Source: Heterohyrax brucei
Taxonomy: Eukaryota; Chordata; Mammalia; Hyracoidea; Procaviidae
Direction: 5' to 3'
Length of the DNA: 64,000 nucleotides
Assembly: GCA_028571685.1 (NCBI GenBank)
Contig: CM053141.1
Coordinates: forward strand, 137,482,833 to 137,546,832
This document shows positions 35,529 through 48,167 of this stretch, piece by piece (positions within the stretch are counted from its first letter, which is position 1; each line of letters starts with the position of its first letter). Position numbers and translations under genes: made by a program. The notes under the pieces were generated by a model, which searched no databases, was not told the origin of the DNA, and saw nothing but the letters and a program-made list of their open reading frames with translations.

Positions 35529-38500
35529 ATGACAGCACTAAACACATACATATCAATAATTATATTGAATGTGAATGGACTGAATGCTCCAGTAAAGAGA
35601 CAACGAGTGGCATCTTAGATCAAAAGACACAACTCATCCATAGGATGCTTACAAGAAACTCACCTTAGACTTAAAGATAAGAACAAATTCAAAATTAAAG
35701 GATGGAAGAATATACATCAAGCTAACAATACACAAAGAACAGCAGGAGTGGCAATACTAATCTCAGACAAAATAGATTTTAATGCAAAAATCCACCACTG
35801 TAGACAAAGATGGACACTATTTACTACTAAAAGGTTCAATACACAAGCAGGGATTAACAATATTAAATATTTATGCACCCAATACTAGAGCATCTAAATA
35901 CATCAAAGAAACACTGACTACACTCAAAAACGAGATAGATCATTCCACAATAGTATTGGATGGATCATCTAGAAAAAAGCTCAGTAAAGACACAGAAGAT
36001 CTTATTGCGACAATTAACCAGCTAGAACTCACTGATATACACAGAACTTTCTATCCATCAGCACACAACTACACCTTCTTCTCCAGTCCACATGGAAAAG
36101 TATCCACACTAGACCATGTGTTAGGACATAAAGCAAATTTCAACAAAATCCATATCATTGAATTAATCCAAAGCATCTTCTCAGACCACAAAGCCATTAA
36201 AGTTTAAATCAATAGCAGAAAAAACATAGAAAGTGGAATACATGGAAACCGAACAACATCTTGCTGAAAAAGCCATGGGTCATACAAGAAATCAAGGATG
36301 AAATAAAGAAATTCATGGATTCCAATGAGAATGAAAACACTTCTTACCAGAACCTATGGGATACAGCCAAAACAGTGCTCAGAGGTCAGTTTATCTCTAG
36401 AAATACGTACATCCTGAAGCAAGAAAGAACTCAGACCAAAGAACTAACCCTACAGCTTGAACAAGTAGAGAGAGAACAACATAGGAACCCCTCAGACACC
36501 AGAAGAAAACAGATCATAAAGATTAGAGCAGAATTAAACAAATTAGAGAACAGAAGAACAATTGAAAAAAATTGAGAAGACCAAAAGCTGGTTTTTTGAA
36601 AAGATCCACAAAATTGGCAAACCACTGGCTAAACTCGCTAAAGAAAAAAAACAGGAAAGAAAACAAGTAAACCAAATAAGAAATGAGAGGGGAGATGTCA
36701 CAACAGATCCATCAGAAATCCAAAATACCATAACAGAATACTATGAAAGTCTGTACTCTAACAAATTTGAAAATCTAGAGGAAATGAACAAATTCCCTGA
36801 TACACATCACCTACCAAAATTATCACAAGGTGAAGCAAAACAACTTAACAAACTCATCACAATGGAAGAGATTGAAAAAGTAATCCAAAAACTACCAACC
36901 AAAAAAAGCCCGGGCCCAGGTGGCATCACCAAAGAATTCTACCAAGCTTTTAGAGAAGAGTTATCTCCAATACTACTGAGATTATCTCACAGTATAGAAA
37001 GTGATGGAATACTCCCAAATTCATTCTATGAAGCTAGCATAATTCTGGTATCAAAGCCAGGGAAAGACCCATCAAAAAAGAACTACAGACCAGTATCAAT
37101 CATGAACCTAGATGCAAAAATCTTCAACAAATTCATTCCAACAGAATACAACATATCAAAAAATAATTCACCATGACCAAGCTGGATTCATACCAGGGAG
37201 GCAAATTTGGTTCAACATCAGAAAAACAATTAATATGATCAACCACATAAATAACACAAAAGACAAAAATCACCTGATTTTCTCTACTGATGCAGAAAAG
37301 GCCTTTGATAAAGTCCAACATTCATTCATGCTGAAAACTCTCAGAAAAACAGGAATAGATGGCAAATTCCTCAATGCAGTAGAAACTACAACTGCCCACC
37401 TTATCCTGAATGGAGAGAGACTGAAACAGTTCCCCTTGAGAGGGGGAACTAGACAAGGATGTCCACTCTCATCTCTCCTATTCAACATTGTACTAGAAGT
37501 TCTAGCCAGAGCAATTGGACAAGACCAAGAAATAAAGGACATCTGCATCAGCAAAGAGGATGATATTGATTGTATATGCATAGAATCCTAAAGAATCCAT
37601 AAGTAAGCTACTTCAATTGACAGAACAGTTCAGCAAAGTCTCAGGATACAAGATAAACATAAGTAAATCAGTAGGATTCCTTTATACCAATAATGATATT
37701 ATTAAAGAAGAAATCACCAAATCAATACTATTTACTATAGCCCCCAAGAAGATGAAATACCTAGGAATAAATCTAAACAGAGAAATAACAGACCTTTACA
37801 GAGAGAACTACAAGACCTTACTACAAGAAACTAAGAGAGACAGATGTAAATTGAGAAAGCTATCCGGCTCATGGATAGGAAGACTTAACATTGTGAAAAT
37901 GTCTATTTCACCCAAAGCAATCTATTTATACAATGCAATCCCAATAAAAATCCCTGCGACATTTTTTAATGAGATGGAGAAACAAATCACTGACTTTGTT
38001 TGGAAAGCGAAGAAGCTCTGGATAAACGAAGCACTACCGAAGAACAAGAGCACACTGGGAGGCCTTTCACTACCTGACTTTAGAACCTATTACACTGCCA
38101 CAGTTGTCAAAACAGCCTGGTACTGGTACATAAAGAGACAGATAGATCAATGGAACAGAATTGAAACCCCAGAGATGACACCATTCTCCTATGAATGGTT
38201 GATATTCAACAAAGGCCCTAAGACACTAAACTGGGATAAAAACAATCTCTTCAACAAATGGTGCTGGCTAAATTGGATCTCCATCTGCAATAAATTGAAA
38301 CAAGACCTGTATCTCACACCTTATACAAAAAACAGCTGAAACAGGATGAAACACCTAAATATCAAATCTCAAACAATAAAGCTTATCCAAGAAAAATTAG
38401 GATCAACAATGGAAGTTTTAATACAGAACACAGACAGACTTCAAAATCTGACAAACAAACCACAGTCAACAGAAGAGGAAATAGATAAATGCGAACTACT

Positions 38501-39214
38501 AAGAATCAAACACTTTTGCTCATCCAAATTCTTCATCAAAAGGATTAAAAAACTACCTGTAGAATGGGAAAAAATATTTGGCAACTATATGTCAGACCAC
38601 ATCTGATCTCCATAATCTATAAGGTACTACAAAATATCAACAAGAAAAAGATAAATCATCCAATTAAGTGATGGGCCAAGGAGATGGACAGAGACCTCTC
38701 TAAAGAGGACATACAGGCAGCCAAAAACGCATGCAGACATGCTCACAATCATTAGCTGTTAAAGAAATTCAAACCAAGACTACAGTGAGATACCATCTCA
38801 CCCCAACAAGGCTGGCCATGATCCAAAAAACACAAAAATGCTGGAGAAGCTGTGGAGAAACTGGAAGTCTCCTACACTGTTGGTGGGATTGCAAAATGGT
38901 GCAAATTCTTTGGAAAGCAATCTGAAGCTTCCTTAAAAAGCTGGAAATAGATATATCATTTGACCCAGTAATTCCACTCTTTGGAATACCCTACAGAATC
39001 AAGGCCATTCACACCAATGGATACATGCACACAAATGTTTATCACAGCACAGTCCACAATAGCAAAGAGATGGAATCAACCCAGATGCCCAATAACAGAG
39101 GAATGGATACATAAACTATGGTATATATACTCAGTGGAACACTATGCAATGATAAGGAAACATCTCATAACCTGGTTTCAATTGGAGGACATTATGTTGA
39201 GTGAAAGCAGTTAG
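35529..39214 (+). pseudogene. L1 ORF2p endonuclease-reverse transcriptase, broken
   Basis: Start 'MTALNTYISII' at 35529, stop after about 29 codons. Endonuclease: 'NVNGLNAP' (metal-binding Asn), 'LQETHLR' (catalytic Glu), 'NIYAPNTR' and 'SDHKAIKV' are kept, but the expected 'GDFN' motif near 35955 is deleted ('TIVLDGSSRKK'). RT: '[14 protein letters not shown]', '[17 protein letters not shown]', a frameshift near 37130, then 'QAGFIPGRQ', '[12 protein letters not shown]' (first catalytic Asp kept), '[15 protein letters not shown]'. Only 'DD' of the 'FADD' motif remains at about 37560, with a stop just after. Thumb region 37617-38339 ('INISKSVGFLYTNND', 'KYLGINLNRE') is open. The C-terminal segment 'CWRSCGETGSLLHCWWDCKM' is at about 38838-38900 and the end 'LEDIMLSESS' at 39214. 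Confidence 0.9.
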
Positions 39215-39840
39215 TGGCAAAAGGACAAATATTGTAATAGACTCCTACTATAAGAACTGAAAAACAGACTCATACATAGAAGACAAGACACTTCGATGGC
39301 TGTGAGGGTGGGGTATTGACTAGATAGTTGATAGAAATTTGGTTTGGTGAGATCTGTGACAGGATATATTACAAAGAAGAGCAATTTTAACTGGACTTCA
39401 ACATAACACGATTATTCCTCCTATCTTAACCCAATATTGCAAGACAGAGTTGCTGGACATGGGGTCTGGGGACCATGCTTTCAGGGGACATCGAGGCCAA
39501 TTTGCACAACTAGCATTTTGCTAAGAGAGTCTTCTGTCCTCCAAATTGATGAGTAGTGTCTGGGTTCTTAAAAGCTGCCAAGCTGCCTCCTGAGGTACAC
39601 CAAATGGTCCCCAATCAGCAGGAATGGATGATCTTCGAGGACCAAAATGACACGGGGTAAAGAGAACCCAGAAGACAGAGAGATCCCTGTGAGTGACTGA
39701 CTACATAGACATGTGACCAGCCACCACCAGTGATAGCCATGATGGGGCTTACAAAGTTGAGTCTCACTGGCAACATGAAAATAAAACAGGTGCACCCTGA
39801 GATCTCCACTAAAAGGCTGCAATTGACAGTCCAGGGGCCT

Positions 39841-40601
39841 TGGGGTACTGTGGTGGAGTCAAGATAGCAGACTAAACACACGTCTCCCTAAATCCCTCTC
39901 GAAACCAAAACCTGAATTGATAATTAAACAGAGCCTTCTGGACTCCTAGTTAACCCTAGGACACAGCATAGGACTATTAATTTGGACTTCATACCACTGA
40001 ATGGAAAACTTCTCTTTCAGTGACCACCACTCTTGGTAGGTGCTGGCTTTCATGGACCAAAGGTGACTCACCATTTTAACTTTTTTCCTCTGTCTTAGCT
40101 GGCTGGCGGAGCTGGGACTTGACTAGTAGCTAATCTCAGATGCACAGCTGGTGGGATCAGCAGGTGAAATTGCCATACTTTGAGAGCCTGGCTTTGGACT
40201 CTGTGCACCTTGGCAACTTTGGCCTCTCCAACTCCACCATTGAGTAACCTGTACCAAGGCAGGCACGAGTTTGTGCGGGATGCCATCTTGTTCCACTGGG
40301 AGGCAGACATACCAATATGGAGGCCTCAGCTGGTCCTAATTCCTAGGAGGCAGTGTCTGCCTGGAGGAGAGTGTTTTTCCAGCAGAAAAGCAGTATTCTA
40401 CACAGTGTTGCCTACGGCTGGGGCCCGCCAGCAGAACAGCAGGTTTTCTGTATTTTGAACTAGTGTATAACATCTGGGGTTGGATACAGAGGTGTTTACT
40501 TTATCAGCTGGAAAGGGAGACCTGTACACCTGAAAACCTAACTGACTTTGGAAGTTGTCAGATACCTTTTACCTTTCATTTTTGGCTAGAGAAACAACTG
40601 C
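39841..40601 (+). mobile_element. L1 5'UTR-only copy within an L1 3'UTR
   Basis: 'gtggtggagtcaagatagca' onward aligns with 33230-33910 of the same L1: 'gccttctggactcctagtta', 'accactgaatggaaaacttc', 'gggaggcagacatacc', 'gaagttgtcagataccttt'. Similarity ends in 'agagaaacaactg', followed by 3'UTR sequence. 'aggggccttggggt' flanks both sides (39833-39846 and 40613-40626), like a target duplication, yet there is no A tail. The 92-codon frame inside is not conserved in the other 5'UTR. Confidence 0.8.
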
Positions 40602-40985
40602 AGTCCATCCTCAGGGGCCTTGGGGTTCCCCTGGGAGCACGGCCCCTAGCCCTGATGCTGCCCCTGTCCATAAATCATAATGGAGATCCACTCTTCAGAT
40701 GGAAGTGGATTGGAGCTGGTGACACATGTGTGCAGTTTATGGTTCTATGCATCTATAGGAGGTCATCCAGCTGACCTCTTATTGGATGCAGGGGACAGCG
40801 TGGAGAGTAGGGGATAGTAGATTATTAGGAGGATATGACATGTACAGAACAGAGAGGAGTGTGCTGTGACTGGGAAGGGAGAGCAGTGGGAGCCGCTCAT
40901 TGGCAGGTATGCAAATTTATATGGGACTGTATATTTTCACTCAATCATAATAAAAAATAAAAAGAAAGAAAGAAAGGCTACAACC

Positions 40986-41140
40986 CTGACACACACCTTT
41001 ACTGACTTTAAACCATGCAGTGTCCCCTTGTTTTGCTTGTGTGACTGCCTGTTGATCCACATACAGATTCTTCATGGGCACAATTAAGTATTCTGGAATT
41101 TCTATTCTCCACAATGTTGTCCATAATATGTTATGATTCT
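40986..41140 (-). mobile_element. RTE continuation after L1 insertion
   Basis: 'ctgacacacacctttactga', 'cagtgtccccttgttttgct', 'attctggaatttctattctc' continue the minus-strand RTE left at 33224, matching 13690-13830 of the longer RTE copy. It breaks off at about 41140. Confidence 0.85.
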
Positions 41141-41821
41141 TGGGTCTTAAAAGCTAGCAACCAGCCATTTAAGTGCCATCAAATTTTCACAGTCCACCTG
41201 GATCAAGGGAGAATGAAGAACATCAAAGACATGAGGAAAACACAAGCCCAGGCAACCAAAGGTACCACACGATCCAGAGACTATGTCAACACGAGACTAG
41301 AAGAACTATGTGATGCCTGGCCACCACCAACGACTTCCCTGGCATAGAACACAAGGTAAAGTCCCTGATGTAGCAGGAGAAAAATGGGTGTGTAGCACTA
41401 GAACTCTATTAAAACATCACACTTGATGGTTCAGCAGACTGGAGGGTCCCCTGAGGACATAGCCCCCAGACTCTCTTGTTAGCCCAGAGCTAAAACCAGT
41501 ACAGAAGCCAACTCTTCAGACAAAAGATTGGACTGGACTATAAGATACAGACTGATATTGGGGAAGAATATGCTTCTTGTCTTAAGTTATATATGAGGTT
41601 GTATGAACAGCTCTTGTCCAGAAGTGAGAGGTGGAAGTGGACAGAAGCTGGTTGAATGAATAGCGAATTATAGGGTAGAAAGGAGGAGTGTGCTGTCACG
41701 AGTGGGGGTGGGGAGGAGAGTAGTTAGAGTTGCATAATGGTGTGTGTGTGAGGTGTTATTTGGCAAATTCATTTGGAATGTAAACTTTCACTTAAAGCAC
41801 AATAAATTTAAAAAAAAAAAA
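41141..41821 (+). mobile_element. L1 3'UTR with poly(A)
   Basis: Begins in 'tgggtcttaaaagctagcaa', equivalent to about 39558 of the full-length L1, and continues through 'tgatgcctggccaccaccaa', 'cccagactctcttgttagcc', 'actttcacttaaagcacaat' to a 13-A tail. A different 3'UTR subfamily from the five copies with the 'gcagggagagcag' end. No target duplication found on the left; it may be the displaced 3' end of the old L1 at 28231-32240. Confidence 0.75.
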
Positions 41822-44800
41822 CGCTAGAAAATGCTGATACAGGAAAAATGATAAATTTTTCCAAGAAAGGTAACTTTCTAAGTTCTCACATAAGTTCTTT
41901 CTGTCCTCTGCTTTGTATTTATGTACACTGCTTTACATTTCACAAAGCTTCGCTTCCCTGTCACTGCAAAGACTAATCTTCTACGTTTAGAAACTATAAG
42001 GAAATACTGTTCTTTTCAGAGGATATTTACAGAAATAAGATATAAAGATATAAATTATTTCAATATTTTGGTATACTGGTAATTTTTTAGCCATGTGTAG
42101 AATAACAATTTATATCCAATCACATGTTATGCCTTAAGGGTGTAATGATGTATATAATGTCCCATACTGAAACATGAACTGCTAAAGCAAGTAGTCCACT
42201 TCCTTTTGTTTAACTTTGCACCTTGGGAAAATGGGTATGTCTTTTCCTAAATAGAAAGGCTTTGAGAGTGAGCAAACTTTGGTAATGTACAAATACTCAC
42301 AATGTAAGTTCTAAGCCTTCAACAATTTTACAAAAGAAAATTATATCTTTTCTGTATTCCAGTTTAGAGTCATTAATCAAAGACATATCAAAATTCTAAT
42401 TAAAAAATTAGAGGTCTTGTGTTCCTTCCAAACTATTTGACATTTTGGATACGCTGGGTAGTGTAGTCAGGCAAAACAAGTGACTCAGTCAAAGCAGATA
42501 ACCACATTGACACAAAGACAATCAAAATTCAGCCACAGAAGTCATATAAAACAGAGGAGTCAACAACTGCCATGTCGAATGATACTTTATCTTCCCCCAA
42601 ACTGAGGATAATGCTAGTTGTGAGTAGGAGTGTAGCATGTTTACAATCAAACTGACTAATATATTCTAATAATAGTGGACAGTCAGAAAACAAAATACAA
42701 ATAAATAGTACTGAGTTAGCAGAACTACTGATCTGAAAGAGAAATTCACTCCTTAATGAAAACAATTATATTCACACAGTATTACAATTAAAAACACGGT
42801 AGGTTTACCTTTGAAAAACAAGAAACTAACTAGTCAGGAATGCCCATGAGCGACCTTATTCTAGAAGTATGTGGGTTCAACAATTAAACATCAGCAGGCT
42901 TGTCTTTCGCTCCATCCCTTCTTTTCTCCATCTTCTAAGGTACATTCCTTTCATGCATAAGTACCATCTGCCATCATTTCAAGAGGAATCCTTGACATCT
43001 TGAAGATACTGAGGCTCAAAAGTAAAGTCCGCTAAATACACGTTTTCACCTTAAAGGAATTGAATTACCTGTTAGTTTCAGCAACTCTGGCCTCATGTAA
43101 GTAGTGAGCAAAGTTAACAAAATAACATCCCAGGTCCCATTATCTCCTTTTGCTTACTGATTGTTTCTAAGCATTTAGTACCTTCATCTGTATATATATT
43201 CATTCGAAAGTCCACATACTCTGACATACATAACGTCATTTTCTTTCCAGAGAATAAATTTTTATATCATTTTAACAATTTCTTGAAGTTATACTGGAGT
43301 ATTGCCCAACTTGCTTCTAAATTAAAACTTACTAAAAAAACTTTGAAGCACTCTCACAATTTTAAATTGCTATGCATATAGCAATTTAAAATTATGGGAG
43401 CAGTTTTACAAGCACTTGAATTTGGAGGTGATCAGAGACTTGAAAATGTGCAATATAGAGTAATTTTAAATTATTAGAGTACTTCACATTTTTTATAAGC
43501 TCTTCAGCTTGGGAATGATCAGTTTCTAACATCTGAGCTTTTGCAAAGTGAAGTACTTCTCAGGCTGAGAAGATACACTCTATTAAATCAAACTACTTTA
43601 ATAATTTTAAAAGTGATATACAGTGAGCATGTTCAGATCTCCAAATTCACTTTTAAATTAAAAATATTTTTCATTCCCAACCTACAAAGGACATTTATGT
43701 GATTAAAACAGCAATGTGCCCTTTCAATTTGTGTCATCAAACTGCCCTCTCTTTTACAGTGGTTTTATCTTGGTAAAAAACAAACTCTAAAATATTAAAA
43801 AAAAAAAGTTTATTTTTTTTAAAGAAGCAAAAAGTGTCAAGCTATGAAACTTCAATGTATTTGAAAACATTTCCATTGTAAAGCAAACTTGTTTAGTGTA
43901 TTGTGGGGGGGGATATAACACGTTCACACTTAAAACAACAGACTAATATCTTAAAAGAAGGTTTTGAAACTAAAATGAATAGTTAATTGTCTTACGGAGG
44001 TATAGAACCGTAAACTACTGAGACATATGCATTATTCTTCACAACAGAAATGCTTTTTTGCTACATGAGAAAAGCCTTATCGACCCTGCAATACCTTCTG
44101 AACAACTCTGTTGACCTGGATGAAGCATGTGGTTTCAATAGCCTGCTCCCACCCTGCAGTTCAAAAAAAGGGCAACTTATCAAAAGCAGGGCACTTATTA
44201 CACTAAATGTACATTTGAAAAATGCAGCTCTCAAACAATTCACTTCAGCTTATGTGACTGTTTTGTTCTTATGAAATCTTACATTTCATGTAGCAGAAGT
44301 AATGAGTAAATCTCATTCCAGTAGTCTGGATTAATGGTAACTATTAATAAACATGATTCTTAATCTGTTGAAAGGGATTCTAACAACCTCATAGGAGAAT
44401 GAGTCAATTTCCAGTAAGTTTCAGAGGCTGTTGATATTTGCATTAGGAATGGGTAACTTCAAAAATTATTCCGGTAGGTTTGGTGTTTAAATAATTACAA
44501 GTTAGTAGGCAAATATCTGTAAAACCACTTTAAAAACTAATAAAATTGCTTTCCATTTATTTGTCACACGTTGGAGGCAGAGGGTTTGCATTTTTTCCTC
44601 CTCCTTTTTGTCAAAAATTCTATTCATCTGAACTCTAACTAGAGTCAAACTTGATTTGACTGAATGGAATATCACTTAGCACCCCTTGTTCTTTGCTAGT
44701 AGTTGGCACTTCGTTCTGTAGGAGAACTGATCCTAACTAATGTGTTTATGATGCACACCTGGACTGGAGTGGTTCCCAAGAGCAATTTGCCACTGGTAGA

Positions 44801-47357
44801 AAGCATGCGTTAGCTGTTGTGACGGCTGTCATCAGGGAATAAGACTGCAAAGTACACTTGCTCTGCTCTATTTGACTTGTCCTCTGGCTTGTGACAAAAA
44901 CTGTCAGGGCTACTTCATCCTACACTGCTGATGTTGACTGAGAAGTCAAGACTGCTGGTGGATCGGAGCAGGGAAAAATGTCTTTAAAAACACTCACGGA
45001 GCATGCCAAGAGCACCCAGAAATCAAAGAAACAGCATATTTTAAAGGTTGTTGCCATAACCCTTTAAATTTGATTTCAATGTCAGTTACCAAACACTAAA
45101 GATTAAATTGGGAAGTAAGATTCCCTAGCCCTAGACAGGTGAAATGGGATTCTGGAGTTTGCAGTGTAAATTCACGGAAGGTAGAGAAAACACAATTCTC
45201 CAATTCTCTGAGTCTCTCCACAAAGAAATTCTTGGTGGCAACAAGCATCCAATGTTTTAGTGACAGTGACAATAATGGGATCGGTAGAGTTCTTATTTTT
45301 AACATATTGGCATGTATAATGAAATTAGGGATGCAACTTTATGAAAATATTTCTGAAATTTCTGAATTTACCCCAAGAAATAGGAATTGAGTTCTGGTCT
45401 AACAAGTATATGGAATACTTTCACAAGCTATACAATACTTGCTTCTATGCAAAAGCATTTTGAGTTAATTCTGTGGAGTTTGCTTTTGTCTTTACATTAC
45501 ACTGAAACTGCCTTGATCTTTTTCTTTTTTTTTTTTTTTCTTTTTTGCTCATTTCCAACAAAATTTACTCTTGCAAAGCAGTAAAATAAATCTGGTCCAG
45601 CAATAGACATGTACCATATTTAGTTTGTGTGTATACACACAATGGGATCAAATCATCTGGCTACAGTCTCATAAGAGCATCAAACTCCCCAAGAAATTTA
45701 GTAACAGTAATGCAAAACCCTCTATACATTCTTGACTAAAGCTAAAATTGTTTTTCAAAAAGATAATAAAATAAAATGAAATAAATGATCATTAACCACA
45801 AGTTGGAAGGTACAGATAAACTGATGTGTGCCTGAAATGAAGGAGAAGTTTGGATACAAACAGCTGAAAAAACCAAATGGACATCTCTAAGGATTCTTGT
45901 CTACTGGAGACAGAGACATATTTAAGGATAACTCCAAGAATTCTTTTCTGTAGGATCTAACTTGATGGGAAACTTCTAAAGGAAATTTTGCTACAATTAA
46001 AAGGTAAAATATTAGTTAAGTAACTACAATACAATGAATTTAAAAAATTAATTCAGATATTTAGAAAAGGCTTTTTGACAGAAAGCAAAACTGTATTTAT
46101 CTGTAAGAGTAACATCAAGGAGAGAATTTACATGAATACATAATGCTCACACACACTTGCACTGTGCAAACATATCACACTATTACACACCTGGGACATT
46201 TGTCAGTGGTTGTATTCCCAATTTGTCTTTGTATTTCACTGTAGTAATTCTGATTTTAAGATTCCTGTATAAAGGGTGAGGGCAGCAATATTGGATGATA
46301 CCAATCTCTGAGTCTCCTGTGTGCAACATCGACTGTGCTACTGAAACCAGGAAGATAACACTTAAATAAATCCTTTGCATAGACTCTGTAAAGACCAGCA
46401 CACACCTCAGAATGTTTTAAATTCCTTTCCACTGTCCTCCAGCAGTACCTCTGGCCATTATACCCAAGTGTTTTTAATGTTACTTAATCTAAGAGTATTG
46501 CTAAATAAACAAAAAATTTCATTAACACTGTGGCCATTTTAATTAAATCTTTGCCTAGTGATATGAAAGGCCCTTTCGTTCCCAGTGCCTGATGCATGAG
46601 TTAATTCATTTAAGAGTGAGAGAGCATCTTTTGTCAGATTAGATGGGTCTGACAATTTTTTGAACCAAACGAAACCTTTGAGAATTGAATTCCACTTGCT
46701 TTGAGAAAAAAATTAAAAAAGTGACTTTCTGGTTCAAAGAAAAGAAATGCTTAGAAGCCCTGTTTGAAAGGCTCATATGGGGTTTTACACATCAAATAGC
46801 TCTTAGAAAACAACATTCTGATAAGTTAAGTGTAAATTAATTAGAAACACACAGATTGCTTTTTCCTGGCTATCCACATGAGTTTCAAAGTCAAAGAGTG
46901 TTTGATGAAATATGTTTGAGGTTTTTATGACCCAAAAGCATGGCAAAGTAATTCAAGATGTTTCAGCAAAACAAAGATATTTGTTTTCTGGCAGTGGTTT
47001 TCTAAACAAATATATAATGTGCTTCTATCAGGAACATTGAGTTGATGGGTACTCCATTCTTAGTCCATCAAGTATATCTCAAAGTAGCTTTTTCCATTTG
47101 AGGAAGCTTTATTTATAATGACTAAGCAATTATAAATAAAGCAAATCTTACAGTACTTCATCAAGTTGAAACATAAATAAAACAAGCATTAAGACATGCT
47201 CATTCCAAATCTATACTATATCATGAGTTGGAAAAAATGACTCAATTTGCAAAGCACTTCAAAAAGTGAGTCTGTAGACTCTCCTCCAGGTATATTATGA
47301 CACTCTCTGGATAATAATACTACATCATAAAAATTTGATCCAGTTAATCTGGTTACA
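41822..47357. other. 5.5-kb repeat-poor non-coding block
   Basis: The longest stretch without a recognisable AfroSINE, RTE or L1. It has a perfect hairpin at 43358-43393 and a T-rich tract at 45521-45545. A stretch at about 46460-46980 is rich in ATTA, TAATTA and CAAAG words, a texture typical of developmental non-coding elements. Short frames (44050-44274, 45139-45390, 46183-46401) lack motifs and splice context. I see no exon. Confidence 0.45.
43358..43393. repeat. Perfect 16-bp-arm hairpin
   Basis: Arms 43358-43373 ('aattttaaattgctat') and 43378-43393 are exact reverse complements around the 4-base loop 'gcat'. AT-rich, so chance is not excluded. No downstream T-run or processing context suggests an RNA gene. 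Confidence 0.8.
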
Positions 47358-47521
47358 GAAACCCTACTGGTATAGCAGTTAAGCACTGCATCTGCTAACT
47401 GAAAGATCAGCAGTTCAAACCCACTAGGTGCTCCTTGAAAACTCTATGGGGCAGTTCTACTCTGTCCTATAGGGTCACTATGAGTCAGAATCGACTCTAT
47501 GGCCATGTTGTTTTTCCTCAG
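47358..47521 (+). mobile_element. AfroSINE with target-site duplication
   Basis: Complete forward copy: 'gaaaccctactggtatagca', 'tggggcagttctactctgtc', 'atgagtcagaatcgactcta', T-rich end 'catgttgttttt'. Flanked by 'tctggttaca' (left) and 'tctggttata' (right). Confidence 0.95.
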
Positions 47522-47799
47522 TCTGGTTATATGTTTATCAACTGTTTATGGGCAGGAACAGATAATTGATCAAAGAAATAAAAGAGAACAATTGTAGTTC
47601 AGCAAATCAGTAGTTCCCTCATTCTATCCCTACCTAGAGAAAATATTTTTAAATGTCATCATTAGTAAATATTCAATATAAATCAGTTGGTTATGCAGCA
47701 CTGAAAATTACTGCCAGCCACTAGAATTCCCAGAGTAAATACCTTAATACCTTTGTTTGTTGTTGTTGTTAGCTGTCACTGAGTTGGTTCTGACTCAAA

Positions 47800-47939
47800 A
47801 AAAAAAAAACAAAAACCAAGCATACTGCTGTGGAGTCATATCCAACTCACAGCAACCCTAGATGTCAGAGTAGAACTGCTCCAGAGTTTCCAAGGAGCAC
47901 CTGGTGGATTTGAACTGCTGACCTTTTGATTAGCAGAGG
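47800..47939 (-). mobile_element. AfroSINE nested in RTE
   Basis: Reverse copy beginning with an A-rich tract (complement of its T-rich tail), then 'ctgtggagtcatatccaact', 'gtttccaaggagcacctggt', ending near 'gattagcagaggt'. RTE sequence resumes with 'gatcctaaatacaacagaat'. Confidence 0.9.
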
Positions 47940-48080
47940 TGATCCTAAATACAACAGAATGAAATGTTGCCCTGTACTGTGTCATTTTAATGATTGGTAT
48001 GTTTGAGCCCACTGTTTTGACTACTGTATCAATCCATCTCAACGAAGGGTCCTTGGTCTTCAATGACCCTGTACTTTACC

Positions 48081-48163
48081 ACCTGGTGATGTAATAGTTA
48101 AGTGCTAAATCTGCTAACCAAAAGGTTAGCAGTTCAAATCTGCCAGGTGCTCCTTGGAAAGTT
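48081..48163 (+). mobile_element. 3'-truncated AfroSINE nested in RTE
   Basis: Only the tRNA-like head and 'gctccttggaaag' remain, followed by 'tttacc', which also occurs just before the element (48075-48080). Confidence 0.85.
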
Positions 48164-48167
48164 TACC

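Larger units (their letters stand above)
33225..40972 (+). mobile_element. Full-length L1, non-functional, with a second 5'UTR inside its 3'UTR
   Basis: A 7.75-kb L1: 5'UTR (33225-34133, starting 'atggggcggagtcaagatgg', the classic L1 5' end), ORF1, ORF2, then a 3'UTR from 39215 to 39840. A foreign 5'UTR copy occupies 39841-40601, and the 3'UTR continues to the A-rich tail at about 40955-40972. Imperfect 13-bp target duplications 'aaaagacacaacc' (33212-33224) and 'aaaggctacaacc' (40973-40985) show that the whole unit entered the antisense RTE as one insertion. Both reading frames are broken. Confidence 0.9.

Noticed and set aside
41141..41821. Calling this L1 3'UTR the end of the full-length L1 at 33225
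   Set aside because: That L1 already has its own A-rich tail at about 40972 and target duplication at 40973-40985, followed by RTE sequence; the 3'UTR type also differs.
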